DNA of 64,000 nucleotides from Bosea vaviloviae (GCF_001741865.1 NZ_CP017147.1:2161001-2225000); one strand, 5' to 3'. Shown: positions 8,529-17,391, counted from the stretch's first letter. Program-made: numbers and translations. The notes: a model not told the origin generated them from the letters alone.

Positions 8529-8687
8529 AGCCGAAGCTGGTGTTGTCAGAACCGAGCCTTGGCCAGCCCCCTCAGTGGCAAGGCCTAGCTTCCGGAAGCG
8601 TCCGACGATCGACGTGACTGACAGACCAGATTAGACATCCGAAGGCGTCGAGACGCCAATCGGCTCATGGGGCGGAGAGGCCCTTTT
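8529..8687 (+). ncRNA. Candidate structured RNA: 5' leader of DUF4167 or separate small RNA
   Basis: The 363-bp gap between prmC and the DUF4167 gene has no credible reading frame but several pairings. CCGAAGCT at 8531-8538 pairs with 8587-8595 (one bulged C). Inside that loop, GCCTT plus GCCA (8556-8565, one bulge) pairs with TGGCAAGGC (8576-8584). A perfect GGCGTC-GA-GACGCC hairpin follows at 8644-8657. GGGC-N6-GCCC with TTTT at 8670-8687 resembles a weak intrinsic terminator or attenuator. With the promoter before it, this could be a ~160-nt RNA or a regulatory leader. It matches no RNA family I know, including 6S, SRP and tmRNA. Confidence 0.35.
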
Positions 8688-8829
8688 GGAAAGAGCGCGT
8701 GAAGACCAGGAACGGCGTATCGCCCCTTCAGGTCAACTCCACCCGGTGCAGCGTCGCAACCCGCTGTGCACCGGAGCGCGCATGACGATCCAACGGTTGC
8801 TTTGAACACAGAGCGCGAGACAGACGCGA

Positions 8830-9939
8830 ATGAGACCAGGTCAGAACCGGCGTATGCGCGGCCGTAACAACAACAATAATAACAGCAACAACAACGGCAA
8901 TCGGAAAACTCCCAATCCGTTGCAGCGCGGCTATGAGTCGAACGGACCGGACGTCAAGGTTCGCGGCACTGCGCAGCATGTTGCCGAGAAGTACTTGCAG
9001 CTGGCGCGCGACGCGCAATCCTCCGGCGATCCGGTAGCGGCCGAGAACTACTTCCAGCACGCGGAGCATTATTACCGCATCCTGCTGGCGGCCCAGGAGC
9101 AAATGTCGCAGCAGTTCGGCCACAGCTTCCCGCCCAATCGCGGCTTCGTCGATGATTCCGAGGAAGGCGAGGAGGAGGGGGATGACGATGGTCAGTCCTT
9201 CCAGCCCGGCGGTCAGCAGCCCGATTTCCGCAATGGCGGCATGAACGGCAATGGCAACGGCTACTCCACCAATGGCGCGCCGCGTCAGGACGGTGATTCG
9301 GGCGACGGCCAGCAGAACAACGGCCAGCGCTTCGATCGGCAGCCGCGCAATCAGCAAGACCGTCCGAACCAAGACCGTCCAAACAACGACCGTCCGAACC
9401 AAGACCGTCCGAACCAAGACCGCCAGAACAACGATCGGAACGGCAATCGCCGCTTCGACCGGAACGATCGCAATGATCGTGGCGAGCGCAGGTTCGACCG
9501 TCCCGAGGGTGGCCAGAACAACCAGGGTGGCTATGCGCCCCGTCCCGATGCGCCGCGCTCCGATATCCCGGTCGTGTCGTCCGAGCAGCCCGAGGTGATC
9601 GCGGCTCCGGTGCAAAGCGAGCGTCGCTTCGAACGCGCGGATCGTCCCGAGCGCACGGATCGCCCCGAGCGTGCACCGCGCCCCGAGCGCCGCCCTCGTC
9701 GCGAGGTCGAAGCCGAGCCGGCTGACGATGTTTCGGGCGCGCTGCCGTCCTTCCTGACCACGCCGGTCAGGGTTCCGGTCGCGGTTGTCGAGGAGCCTGT
9801 CACTGTCGCGCCCGCGCCTGCGGATACGGAAGAGGCTCCGGCCGTCGAGGCCGCCGCCAAGCGCCCGCGCGGCCGTCGCCGCTCGCCGCGCGAGGTCATG
9901 GATGCGCTCGGATCGGACGCAGACAACATCACGGAGTGA
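8830..9939 (+). CDS. DUF4167 domain protein, low-complexity Asn/Arg/Asp-rich
   Basis: Protein of 369 residues. The N-terminus is basic with an asparagine tract (RGRNNNNNNSNNNGNRKT) and leads into the conserved DUF4167 helical segment at about residues 30-95 (RGTAQHVAEKYLQLARDAQS and a following ENYFQHAEHYYRI). The remainder is low-complexity: an acidic patch near 113, an Asn/Asp/Arg/Pro/Gln region with five 5-residue units at 177-201, DRPER-like repeats, then a short closing segment with RPRGRRRSPREVMDAL. The charge pattern resembles disordered RNA-binding tails, but no function is established for the family that I can name. The gene has a long structured leader, sits between prmC and clpB as in relatives, and ends at a strong terminator. 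Confidence 0.85.
   Translation: MRPGQNRRMRGRNNNNNNSNNNGNRKTPNPLQRGYESNGPDVKVRGTAQHVAEKYLQLARDAQSSGDPVAAENYFQHAEHYYRILLAAQEQMSQQFGHSFPPNRGFVDDSEEGEEEGDDDGQSFQPGGQQPDFRNGGMNGNGNGYSTNGAPRQDGDSGDGQQNNGQRFDRQPRNQQDRPNQDRPNNDRPNQDRPNQDRQNNDRNGNRRFDRNDRNDRGERRFDRPEGGQNNQGGYAPRPDAPRSDIPVVSSEQPEVIAAPVQSERRFERADRPERTDRPERAPRPERRPRREVEAEPADDVSGALPSFLTTPVRVPVAVVEEPVTVAPAPADTEEAPAVEAAAKRPRGRRRSPREVMDALGSDADNITE
9358..9432 (+). repeat. Five 15-bp tandem units inside the DUF4167 gene
   Basis: Five successive 15-bp units related to GACCGTCCGAACCAA encode a DRPNQ/DRPNN pentapeptide array at residues 177-201. Units 1, 3 and 4 are identical and the others differ by a few bases, which indicates recent in-frame expansion. 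Confidence 0.9.
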
Positions 9940-9968
9940 GGTTCGTCCTCACTGCGCTGTAAGAATGA

Positions 9969-9992
9969 GGGGCCCGCGAGGGCCCCTTTTTT
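9969..9992 (+). terminator. Rho-independent terminator after the DUF4167 gene
   Basis: GGGGCCC, loop GCGA, GGGCCCC, then six T residues (9987-9992). It lies 30 bp after the stop codon and also separates the convergent MOSC gene. Confidence 0.92.
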
Positions 9993-9999
9993 CGTTGGC

Positions 10000-10791
10000 T
10001 CAGGCGATGCCGAGCGCCGTTTGCGCGGGGGCGGGCGCGAGGTTCAGCGCCTCGCCCTCCGTCAGCGTGCCGCCTTCGAGGACCTCGCAATAGACGCCGC
10101 AATCGGCATGGCCATAAGCGTCCATCAGGGCCTTGGGGATCTGCTGGTCGCGCAAGCCCGTCTGCGGATCGACATTGGTCGCGGCGCAGCGGACGATCCG
10201 CTTGGTCACGCGCAGCCGCGCGCCCGAGGTCGTCGCGAGTTCCTGCCCGACGAGGTCGAACTCGGCCCAAGGCGCCAGCCCCTCGACCATGACATTGCCG
10301 CGGAAGCGCAGGGGATCGAGCGGCGAGCCGACGCGGCTTGCCAGTTCGGCGACGCTGGCGAGGTTGATGATCGAGACGAAGCCCTTGGGCGAATCGGTGA
10401 AGCGATAGCCCTCCGGCGCGCCGAGCCAGCGCGGCGTGCCGCGCAATTCGTCTGGCATGAAGGCTTCGAAGAAGGCCGTGATCCGTTCGTGTCCCTCAGC
10501 GGTGACCGTGCTGGCGCGCAGTGCTTGCTCGCCCTCATGGTCGATGACGAGATCGCCGCTGGCGTCGTCATAGCGCGTGCGCAGTCGCGCCAGCGCTTCG
10601 TTGCGCATCAGCATCAGATACTTGATCTTCGTCTGATGGACCGGCTCCGCCGGGTCGAAGCCGGAGGGGCCGTTCTCGATCGCGAAAAGGCGGTCGCCTG
10701 GAAAATACTGGCCCCTGGTCAGGGTGGCGCGGGGCAGGCGTTCGGGCGACAGCCCCTTGACCGGATAGCGATAAAGCGAGGCGATGCGCAT
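10000..10791 (-). CDS. MOSC domain-containing protein
   Basis: Protein of 263 residues with the two-part MOSC architecture. The N-terminal beta-barrel begins IASLYRYPVKGLSPERL. The C-terminal MOSC domain includes RVTKRIVRCAATNVDPQTG, with the conserved Cys expected to carry sulfur or contact the cofactor, and GHADCGVYCEVLEGG near the end. Family members related to the molybdenum-cofactor sulfurase C-terminus and YcbX handle activated sulfur or molybdopterin enzymes such as N-hydroxylated-compound reductases. The exact partner here is unknown. It is monocistronic and convergent with the DUF4167 gene. Confidence 0.88.
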   Translation of the reverse strand: MRIASLYRYPVKGLSPERLPRATLTRGQYFPGDRLFAIENGPSGFDPAEPVHQTKIKYLMLMRNEALARLRTRYDDASGDLVIDHEGEQALRASTVTAEGHERITAFFEAFMPDELRGTPRWLGAPEGYRFTDSPKGFVSIINLASVAELASRVGSPLDPLRFRGNVMVEGLAPWAEFDLVGQELATTSGARLRVTKRIVRCAATNVDPQTGLRDQQIPKALMDAYGHADCGVYCEVLEGGTLTEGEALNLAPAPAQTALGIA

Positions 10792-10877
10792 GGAGGGCTA
10801 TGTCCGCAGGATGGCCAGGATGGGTAGGATAGCGGCATTCAGGTCGTGCGATCGATGAAATCCTTGCATCGGTTCGA

Positions 10878-11222
10878 TCATCGCCGCTGCAGATGCGTCC
10901 TGACCGCCTCCTCCTCCGCGTCTCCGGTCTCGCTCACGGAGCGCTGGCAGCCCCAGCCCGCAAGCACCGCGTCGGTCTCGTCGGCGACGAAGAAGCGCGC
11001 CGCCTCGCGCTCATAGCCATCAGTGAGCAACTGCTCGTAATCGGTGTGGACATGGCGGACATGGCTGCCGAGTGCGAGCCAGAGCGCAGTCGCAGGCGGC
11101 AGGTCCTTCATGTGGCGGCGCTCGGCAAGCGTCAGGACAGCCTCGGCGTCCGATAGTGGGATGCCGGGCGCGAGCGCCCGCAGCGCCTTGCGAATCGCCT
11201 GCTGCCGTTTTGTGCCCGCCAT
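10878..11222 (-). CDS. DUF2293 domain-containing protein
   Basis: Protein of 114 residues from the ATG at 11222 (MAGTKRQQAIRKALRALAPG); an in-frame ATG at 11273 would add 17 residues, with an AAGAGGGG too close to it to serve as a ribosome binding site. The body matches DUF2293: a region reading LPPATALWLALGSHVRHVHT, then YEQLLTDGYEREAARFFV, and a closing WGCQR. No enzymatic function is known to me for this family. It is divergent from clpB. Confidence 0.8.
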   Translation of the reverse strand: MAGTKRQQAIRKALRALAPGIPLSDAEAVLTLAERRHMKDLPPATALWLALGSHVRHVHTDYEQLLTDGYEREAARFFVADETDAVLAGWGCQRSVSETGDAEEEAVRTHLQRR

Positions 11223-11278
11223 GAGTGAAAGCTGCCCTTGCGATTTGATCGCCGTCAATGCTTTGCGTCCCATCCCCT

Positions 11279-11307
11279 CTTACGTTGCGCGGATGCCACA
11301 CCTATCT
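11279..11307 (+). promoter_or_regulatory. Possible heat-shock (RpoH-type) promoter for clpB
   Basis: CTTACG at 11279-11284 and CCTATCT at 11301-11307 are separated by 16 bp. Alphaproteobacterial RpoH promoters have a CTTG-like -35 and a C(C/T)TATnT-like -10, so the -10 fits well and the -35 has one mismatch. It would leave an untranslated leader of about 85 nt before clpB, a classical RpoH target. Confidence 0.35.
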
Positions 11308-11399
11308 CTGTCGGGAAGGGCGTCCCTGAGGGAGCCCTATCCTATGGAAAGGCAGCCGGACAGCGTCGCTACGGGGCGCACCGGCGGGCGGAGAACCGA

Positions 11400-14021
11400 A
11401 TGAATATCGAGAAATACACCGACAGGTCCAAAGGGTTCCTGCAGGCGGCGCAGACCATTGCGCAGCGCGAGGGCCACCAGCAATTCACGCCGGAGCATCT
11501 GCTCAAGGCGCTGCTCGACGACAATGAGGGCATGGCGGCGGGCCTCATCGGGCGCGCCGGCGGCGACGCGAAGCTCGCCTTGCAGCTCACCGACACGGCG
11601 CTCGCCAAGTTGCCGAAGGTCTCGGGCGGCGGTGCCTCGGGCCCGCATCTGACGCCGGGCCTGGCCCGCGTCTTCGACACGGCGGAGAAGGCGGCGGAGA
11701 AGGCAGGGGATAGCTTCGTCACGGTCGAGCGGCTGTTGCTGGCGCTCGCCATCGAGAAGGATTCCGAGGCCGGCAAGGCGCTCGCCAAGGCTGGCGTCAA
11801 TCCGCAGGGGCTCAACGCCGCGATCGAGGCGATCCGCAAGGGCCGCACCGCCGATTCCGCTTCGGCCGAGCAGAGCTATGACGCGCTGAAGAAATACGCC
11901 CGCGACCTCACCGCCGCGGCGCGCGAGGGCAAGCTCGACCCGGTCATCGGCCGCGACGAGGAGATCCGCCGCACCATCCAGGTGCTGTCGCGCCGGACCA
12001 AGAACAACCCCGTGCTGATCGGCGAGCCCGGCGTCGGCAAGACCGCCATTGCCGAAGGGCTGGCGCTGCGCATCGTCAATGGCGATGTGCCCGAAAGCCT
12101 GAAGGACAAGGAACTGCTCTCGCTCGACATGGGCTCGCTGATCGCGGGTGCAAAATATCGCGGAGAGTTCGAGGAGCGGCTGAAGGCAGTGCTGAACGAG
12201 GTCTCGGCTGCCGATGGCGGCGTCATCCTCTTCATCGACGAGATGCACACGCTTGTCGGCGCCGGCAAGGCGGATGGGGCGATGGACGCTTCCAACCTGC
12301 TCAAGCCCGCCTTGGCGCGCGGTGATCTGCATTGCATCGGCGCGACCACGCTCGACGAGTATCGCAAATATGTCGAGAAGGACGCGGCCTTGGCGCGGCG
12401 TTTCCAGCCGGTTTTCGTCGATGAGCCCTCAGTCGAGGACACAGTCTCGATCCTGCGCGGCCTGAAGGAGAAATACGAGCAGCACCACCGCGTCCGCATC
12501 ACGGATTCGGCGCTGGTCGCGGCGACGACGCTCTCGAACCGCTACATCACCGACCGTTTCCTGCCCGACAAGGCGATCGACCTGATGGACGAGGCCTCGG
12601 CGCGGCTGCGCATGCAGGTCGATTCCAAGCCCGAGGAGCTCGACTCGATCGACCGCGAGATCGTGCGTCTCAGGATCGAGCAGGAGGCGCTGAAGAAAGA
12701 GAGCGACGCCGGCTCGAAGGAGCGATTGAAGCGGCTTGAATCCGAGCTTGCCGATCTCGAAACCCGCTCGGCCACGATCACTGCGAAGTGGAAGGCCGAG
12801 AAGGACAAGCTCGGCCAGGCTGCCGAGATCAAGACGAAGCTCGACAATGCCCGCAACGAACTCGCGCAGGCGCAGCGCAAGGGCGAGTATCAGCGCGCCG
12901 GCGAGCTTGCCTATGGCGAGATTCCGCAGCTCGAGAAGCTGTTGGGCGAGATCGAGGCCATTGGCGACACCTCGGGCATGGTCGAGGAGGCGGTCACGGC
13001 CGACCATGTCGCCCAGATCGTCAGCCGCTGGACCGGCGTGCCGGTCGATCGCATGCTTCAGGGCGAGAAGGAAAAGCTGCTGCGAATGGAGGAGGTCCTG
13101 GCGGCGCGCGTCGTCGGCCAGCGCGAGGCGGTCGAAGCCGTCTCGACGGCGGTTCGGCGTGCTCGCGCCGGCTTGCAGGACCCCAACCGGCCGATCGGCT
13201 CCTTCATGTTTCTGGGCCCCACAGGCGTCGGCAAGACCGAGCTGACCAAGGCGCTGGCGGCGTTCCTGTTCGACGACGACACCGCGATGGTGCGTATCGA
13301 CATGTCCGAATACATGGAGAAGCACTCGGTCGCCCGCTTGATCGGCGCGCCTCCCGGCTATGTCGGCTATGAGGAGGGCGGGGCGCTGACGGAAGCGGTG
13401 CGGCGCCGGCCTTATCAGGTCGTGCTGTTCGACGAGGTCGAGAAGGCCCACCCCGATGTCTTCAATGTGCTGCTGCAGGTGCTCGATGACGGGCGCCTGA
13501 CCGACGGCCAGGGCCGCACGGTCGATTTCCGCAACGTGCTGATCATCATGACCTCGAACCTTGGTTCGGAATATCTGGTGAACCAGCCCGAGGGCGAGGA
13601 TTCAGACGCGGTCCGCGACGAGGTCATGAGCGTGGTCAGGCAGGCCTTCCGGCCGGAATTCCTGAACCGCATCGACGACATCATCCTGTTCCACCGCTTG
13701 CAGCGGGCGGATATGGGCGCGATCGTCGATATCCAGATGACCCGCCTCGCCAAGCTCCTGACCGATCGCAAGATCACGCTGGAGCTGTCCGAGCAGGCCC
13801 GCGAATGGCTGGCCGAGAAGGGCTACGACCCGGCCTATGGCGCGCGCCCGCTGAAGCGCGTGATCCAGAAGTCGGTGCAGGATCCGCTGGCCGAGCTGTT
13901 GCTGGCCGGGAAGATCCATGATGGCGAGACCGTGCCGGTCACGGTCGGCCCGACCAGCCTGATGCTGGGCGACGTCGCTGCCGTGAAGGAGAAGCGGCCG
14001 GCCGGCGTGGCGTTGAACTGA
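11400..14021 (+). CDS. clpB: ATP-dependent chaperone ClpB
   Basis: Hsp100 disaggregase of 873 residues that works with DnaK to pull polypeptides out of aggregates. The start at 11400 ([19 protein letters not shown]) has GGAG 6 bp upstream; the frame is open further 5' but without family sequence. Visible domains are the N-terminal double Clp repeat (residues 1-150), AAA1 with Walker A GEPGVGKT at 208-215, the coiled-coil M domain (about 400-530, many charged heptads), and AAA2 with Walker A GPTGVGKT at 606-613 plus [20 protein letters not shown]. The M domain and the length separate it from ClpA and ClpC. Confidence 0.97.
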   Translation: MNIEKYTDRSKGFLQAAQTIAQREGHQQFTPEHLLKALLDDNEGMAAGLIGRAGGDAKLALQLTDTALAKLPKVSGGGASGPHLTPGLARVFDTAEKAAEKAGDSFVTVERLLLALAIEKDSEAGKALAKAGVNPQGLNAAIEAIRKGRTADSASAEQSYDALKKYARDLTAAAREGKLDPVIGRDEEIRRTIQVLSRRTKNNPVLIGEPGVGKTAIAEGLALRIVNGDVPESLKDKELLSLDMGSLIAGAKYRGEFEERLKAVLNEVSAADGGVILFIDEMHTLVGAGKADGAMDASNLLKPALARGDLHCIGATTLDEYRKYVEKDAALARRFQPVFVDEPSVEDTVSILRGLKEKYEQHHRVRITDSALVAATTLSNRYITDRFLPDKAIDLMDEASARLRMQVDSKPEELDSIDREIVRLRIEQEALKKESDAGSKERLKRLESELADLETRSATITAKWKAEKDKLGQAAEIKTKLDNARNELAQAQRKGEYQRAGELAYGEIPQLEKLLGEIEAIGDTSGMVEEAVTADHVAQIVSRWTGVPVDRMLQGEKEKLLRMEEVLAARVVGQREAVEAVSTAVRRARAGLQDPNRPIGSFMFLGPTGVGKTELTKALAAFLFDDDTAMVRIDMSEYMEKHSVARLIGAPPGYVGYEEGGALTEAVRRRPYQVVLFDEVEKAHPDVFNVLLQVLDDGRLTDGQGRTVDFRNVLIIMTSNLGSEYLVNQPEGEDSDAVRDEVMSVVRQAFRPEFLNRIDDIILFHRLQRADMGAIVDIQMTRLAKLLTDRKITLELSEQAREWLAEKGYDPAYGARPLKRVIQKSVQDPLAELLLAGKIHDGETVPVTVGPTSLMLGDVAAVKEKRPAGVALN

Positions 14022-14040
14022 CGCGGCGAAAGCCGCGTCA
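14019..14040 (+). terminator. GNRA hairpin overlapping the clpB stop codon
   Basis: TGACGCGGC, loop GAAA, GCCGCGTCA form a perfect 9-bp stem with a GNRA tetraloop whose first bases are the clpB stop TGA. No T-tract follows, so it may protect the mRNA end rather than terminate transcription. Confidence 0.5.
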
Positions 14041-14090
14041 TCCTCGGGGAGAGGGAAGAGGCGTCGCGGCTGTGGCGAAAGGCGCGGGGA

Positions 14091-14234
14091 ACCCTTCTCC
14101 CGGATGGGAGAAGGGCAGGGATGAGGGTGTGCTGCTGATTATCGGGGCGAGACTGAGCCGCAGCGCCTTCTATTGAAAGGGCACACTCTCATCCGGCGCT
14201 CCGCGCCACCTTGCTTCTCCCATCCGGGAGAAGG
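14091..14234. repeat. Inverted pair of dispersed CTTCTCCC/GGGAGAAG elements
   Basis: CCCTTCTCCCGGATGGGAGAA followed by GGGATGAGGGTG (14091-14132) is echoed in reverse orientation by CACTCTCATCCGGCGCTCC and CTTCTCCCATCCGGGAGAAG (14181-14234). The pair fills the clpB-metW gap. The same family occurs at 29941-30156 and 36396-36555. Confidence 0.8.
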
Positions 14235-14269
14235 AAAGTGAGCGCTGCGGTGCTCCGAGGGGAGAAGGG

Positions 14270-14893
14270 CTATCCCCGTTTCAGCAAAAACACCGCCTGT
14301 GCGCCGAACAGGTTCCAGAGCCACCAGGGCGCGCTGACGCCGACCTTGCCGCCGGCGGCGTCGAGGGCGACGGCGCGCTCCTTTTCCGCGCCGATCGTGT
14401 CGCAGAGCGTCACGAAATCGCGGATCGTGCAGAAATGGATGTTGGGCGTGTCCCACCAGGCATAGGGCAGGGAATCCGTCACCGGCATGCGGCCCATGAA
14501 GAAGACCTGCGTGCGCATCCGCCAATGCCCGAAATTCGGGAAGGAGACGATGGCGCGCCGGCCGATCCGCAGCATCTGCTCCAGCACGAGGCGCGGATTG
14601 CGCGTCGCCTGGATGGTCTGCGACAGGATCACATAGTCGAAGCTGTCATCGGGGTAATCGGCGAGGTCGGTGTCGGCGTCGCCCTGGATCACGGAGAGCC
14701 CGCGCGCGACGCAGCCGGCGACGCCCTCGCGGGAGAGCTCGATGCCGCGCGCATCGACATGGCGGCTATCGGCCAGCAGCGCCAGCAATTCGCCATCGCC
14801 GCAGCCGACATCGAGCACGCGCGAGCCCGGCGTCACCATCTCGGCGACGAGCTTCAGGTCGATGCGGTTGGTGTGGAGATCGGTCAGGGCCAT
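14270..14893 (-). CDS. metW: Methionine biosynthesis protein MetW
   Basis: Methyltransferase-fold protein of 207 residues from the ATG at 14893 (MALTDLHTNRIDLKLVAEMV). It shows the SAM-type glycine motif VLDVGCGDGELLALL near residue 25 and the MetW signatures SFDYVILSQTIQATRNP, SFPNFGHWRMR and LPYAWWDTPNIHFCTI. MetW acts with MetX in methionine synthesis and is needed for homoserine acyltransferase activity in several proteobacteria. In many relatives metX and metW abut; here 150 bp containing a palindromic repeat separate them, though the shared orientation still suggests one operon. Confidence 0.93.
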   Translation of the reverse strand: MALTDLHTNRIDLKLVAEMVTPGSRVLDVGCGDGELLALLADSRHVDARGIELSREGVAGCVARGLSVIQGDADTDLADYPDDSFDYVILSQTIQATRNPRLVLEQMLRIGRRAIVSFPNFGHWRMRTQVFFMGRMPVTDSLPYAWWDTPNIHFCTIRDFVTLCDTIGAEKERAVALDAAGGKVGVSAPWWLWNLFGAQAVFLLKRG

Positions 14894-14928
14894 GGCGCGG
14901 CTCTCATCGTGAAGGCGGGTTGCCTCCC

Positions 14929-15021
14929 CGTCATGGTCGGGCCTGTCCCGACCATCCACGTCTTCCGCTGTCGAGCGCTATGACCAAGACGTGGATGCTC
15001 GCCACAAGGGCGAGCATGACG
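14929..15021. repeat. Dispersed palindromic repeat between metX and metW
   Basis: CCGTCATGGTCGGGCCTGTC and CACGTCTT on the left are mirrored by AAGACGTGG and GGCGAGCATGACGG on the right, giving a long imperfect palindrome that begins with GTCATG and ends with CATGAC. Similar elements lie at 24743-24889, 27909-28021 and 39752-39830. Confidence 0.8.
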
Positions 15022-15043
15022 GATGCGGCTGATCACCGGCATC

Positions 15044-16216
15044 TCAAATTCCCCTTGCCCGCGCCGCTGCGCCGATGAAGCCGCGCGTCGTGGCGAAGAG
15101 GTTCGGCTCCTCGAGCAGGAAGGCGTCATGGCCCTTGTCGCTCTCGAGCTCGACGAAGGAGACCGACGCGCCCGCGGCGTTGAGCGCATGCACGATGGCG
15201 CGTGAATCCGCTGTCGGGAACAGCCAGTCGGAGGTGAAGGAGGCGACGCAGAAGCGGGTCTTCGTGCCCGCGAAGGCTTTTGCCAGCACGCCGCCATGGT
15301 CGTCGGCGAGGTCGAAATAATCCATGGCGCGGGTCATGTAGAGATAGGAATTGGCGTCGAAGCGCTCGACGAAGCTGACGCCCTGGTAGCGGAGGTAACT
15401 TTCGACCTGAAAATCCGCATCGAAGGAGAAGGTCGGCGCCTCGCGGTCCTGCAGCTTGCGGCCGAACTTGCGGTGCAGCGCGGGCTCCGAGAGATAGGTG
15501 ATATGCGCGCCCATGCGGGCGACGGACAGGCCCTTGGCGGGGCGTGTGCCTTCTTCGAGATAGCGCCCGCCGCGCCAGTCGGGATCGGCCATCACCGCCT
15601 GCCGGCCGACCTCGTGGAAGGCGATGTTCTGGGCCGAATGCTTGGCGCCGGTCGCCAGGGGCAGCGCTGAGAACACACGTTCGGGATAGCTCGCCGCCCA
15701 TTGCAGCACCTGCATGCCGCCCATCGAGCCGCCGGCGGCGCAGAAAAGGCTCTCGATGCCGAGCGAGTCGATCAGATGCCGCTGGGCGCGCACCATGTCG
15801 CGAATCGTGACGACGGGGAATTGCAGGCCCCAGGGCTTGCCGGTCGCGGCGTTGGTCGAGGCCGGGCCGGTCGTGCCGGTGCAGCCGCCGATCACATTGG
15901 AGCAGATCACGAAGAAGCGCTCGGTGTCGATCGGCTTGCCCGGCCCGATCATCGCCGTCCACCAGCCGCCCTTGCCGGTGATCGGGTTGCGGCTGGCGAG
16001 ATGCTGGTCGCCGGTCAGCGCGTGGCAGACCAGGATGGCGTTGGACCGGGCTGCGTTCAGCGAACCATAGGTCTGGTAGGCGATCTGCCAATGATCGAGC
16101 GAGACGCCGCAATCCATCAGCAACGGCGTGTCCGGGCCGAAGCGCGCAACCAGGCTCGAAGGCTCATTGGCCTCCTTCAACGGGTCTGCGAGGCTGGGAG
16201 AGAGATCGCTCATCAT
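15044..16216 (-). CDS. metX: Homoserine O-acyltransferase
   Basis: Alpha/beta-hydrolase-fold acyltransferase of 390 residues that activates homoserine in the first committed step to methionine. The nucleophile elbow is [15 protein letters not shown] with Ser164. The other triad members are the Asp in [12 protein letters not shown] and the His in [12 protein letters not shown]. Upstream signatures are HALTGDQH and [12 protein letters not shown]. The family is annotated as O-acetyltransferase, but several proteobacterial MetX enzymes use succinyl-CoA, and acyl specificity cannot be settled by eye. The promoter region has a phased direct repeat with TTGACA cores and a GTTCGA dyad. I looked for a SAM-II riboswitch, frequent before this gene in the order, and did not see one. 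Confidence 0.94.
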   Translation of the reverse strand: MMSDLSPSLADPLKEANEPSSLVARFGPDTPLLMDCGVSLDHWQIAYQTYGSLNAARSNAILVCHALTGDQHLASRNPITGKGGWWTAMIGPGKPIDTERFFVICSNVIGGCTGTTGPASTNAATGKPWGLQFPVVTIRDMVRAQRHLIDSLGIESLFCAAGGSMGGMQVLQWAASYPERVFSALPLATGAKHSAQNIAFHEVGRQAVMADPDWRGGRYLEEGTRPAKGLSVARMGAHITYLSEPALHRKFGRKLQDREAPTFSFDADFQVESYLRYQGVSFVERFDANSYLYMTRAMDYFDLADDHGGVLAKAFAGTKTRFCVASFTSDWLFPTADSRAIVHALNAAGASVSFVELESDKGHDAFLLEEPNLFATTRGFIGAAARARGI

Positions 16217-16256
16217 CGTCCGCTTTGACAGGATGATTTGTCTTGCCGGTCAACTT

Positions 16257-16272
16257 GTTCGAAAGATCGAAC
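16257..16272. promoter_or_regulatory. GTTCGA-N4-TCGAAC dyad in the metX leader
   Basis: GTTCGA (16257-16262), AAGA, TCGAAC (16267-16272) is a perfect 6-bp inverted repeat 41 bp before the metX start codon. It could be an operator or a small leader hairpin. Confidence 0.35.
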
Positions 16273-16289
16273 TCTAGCGATGCCGCGAT

Positions 16290-16329
16290 GCAAGCGTTCT
16301 GTCAATGCGCGCAAGCTTTCTGTCAATGC
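16290..16329 (-). promoter_or_regulatory. Phased 19-bp direct repeat at the metX promoter
   Basis: On the metX strand the 19-mer GCATTGACAGAAAGCTTGC (16329-16311) is followed by a copy differing at one base (16308-16290), a period of 21 bp or two helical turns. Each copy contains TTGACA, the consensus -35 hexamer. Same-face spacing suits cooperative binding of an activator or repressor, or alternative promoters. Confidence 0.5.
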
Positions 16330-16395
16330 GTGGATGCGCGCGACGGCTTTGCCAAGGCCCCGCGACGGCGCTAAGAGCCTAAGCAGAACCTAAAG

Positions 16396-16498
16396 CCCTC
16401 ATCCTGAGGAGCAGCCTTCAGCTGCGTCTCGAAGGATGCTCCAGTGCCTGCTGGAACGATCCTTCGAGACGCCGCTTCGCGGCTCCTCGGGATGAGGG
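16396..16498. repeat. Dispersed palindromic repeat before the chorismate mutase gene
   Basis: CCCTCATCCTGAGGAGC and CGTCTCGAAGGATGCTCC are mirrored by GATCCTTCGAGACG and GGCTCCTCGGGATGAGGG. It ends 26 bp before the chorismate mutase start codon. With the metX promoter sites it fills the 307-bp gap 16217-16523. Confidence 0.85.
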
Positions 16499-16523
16499 TT
16501 GTCCCTCCGATCGCGCAGCCGTC

Positions 16524-17357
16524 ATGACCGAAGCCGCTCCGACTACCCTTGCCGATCTGCGCGCCGAGATCGATCGCATCGACAGCGAGATGCATGCGCT
16601 GTTGATGGAGCGCTCCTCGATCATCGAGACGCTGATCGCGATCAAGAACACGCAAGTCTCGGGCTCGGCCTTCCGCCCCGGCCGCGAGGCCGACATGATG
16701 AAGCGCCTGGCGTTGCGCCATAAGGGCCTGCTGCCGCTCGACACGATCGAGGGCATCTGGCGCATCATCATCGCGACCTTCACCTATGTGCAGGCGAATT
16801 ATTCCGTCCATGCCGATGTCTCGGGCGGCGACGCGGCGATGCGCGATTCCGCCCGCTTCCATTTCGGCTTCACCGTGCCTTTCGTCACGCATGAAGATGC
16901 GCGTGCCGTCATCAAGGCGGTGGCCGACTCGGCCGGCGATCTCGGCATCTTCCGCATGGACCAGGGCGCCAGCGCCGGCATCTGGTGGCGCGATCTGATC
17001 GGCAGCGACGCCCCCAAGATCATCGCGCGCCTGCCCTTCATCGAGCGGCCGGACCATCCGGCCGGCACGCCGGTCTACTGCGTCGCCAAGCCCCTGGCCG
17101 ATGCCGCGGTGCGCGAGATCGTGCTCTATGCGGCGCGTGTCGAGCGCTGGTCCGAGGTTTTGCGCTCGGGCCTCGCCCAGCATCTGGCCGAGGTCTCGGC
17201 CTCGGCCGCCGACGGCTCGCATCTCTCGCTCCTGGTCGCCGCCTCCGGCGAGGTCGACCAGAGCGCGATCCGCAAGGCGCTGGAGCCCGCCGGCCTCAGC
17301 GATTTTTCCGAGATCGGCAGCCACGCCGCCCGCTTCGCCGTCAAGTCCGTCCGCTGA
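16524..17357 (+). CDS. Chorismate mutase (AroQ type) with C-terminal extension
   Basis: Protein of 277 residues. The first ~90 match the all-helical AroQ chorismate mutase: [20 protein letters not shown], the catalytic-type Arg and Lys in [14 protein letters not shown], and [20 protein letters not shown]. This domain converts chorismate to prephenate. The following ~185 residues lack the prephenate dehydratase TRF motif and ACT-domain signatures, so this is not a P-protein; the function of the extension is unknown to me. The gene is followed 34 bp later by hisC and then tyrC, so prephenate is probably channelled to tyrosine. The start has no clear ribosome binding site but is fixed by the N-terminal helix. 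Confidence 0.85.
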   Translation: MTEAAPTTLADLRAEIDRIDSEMHALLMERSSIIETLIAIKNTQVSGSAFRPGREADMMKRLALRHKGLLPLDTIEGIWRIIIATFTYVQANYSVHADVSGGDAAMRDSARFHFGFTVPFVTHEDARAVIKAVADSAGDLGIFRMDQGASAGIWWRDLIGSDAPKIIARLPFIERPDHPAGTPVYCVAKPLADAAVREIVLYAARVERWSEVLRSGLAQHLAEVSASAADGSHLSLLVAASGEVDQSAIRKALEPAGLSDFSEIGSHAARFAVKSVR

Positions 17358-17391
17358 TTTAAAAGCCGTCTTTCGCAAGGTCCCGACCATC

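Noticed and set aside
8529-8687. 6S RNA or SRP RNA upstream of the DUF4167 gene.
   Set aside because: The 5' and 3' ends do not pair with each other as in 6S RNA, and the SRP apical-loop sequence is missing.
16217-16400. SAM-II riboswitch before metX.
   Set aside because: The conserved pairing and AT-rich loop sequence of SAM-II are not apparent by eye; only direct repeats and a dyad are seen. A covariance search would settle it.
16800-17357. Prephenate dehydratase domain in the chorismate mutase protein.
   Set aside because: No TRF motif and no ACT-domain signature were found in the C-terminal part.
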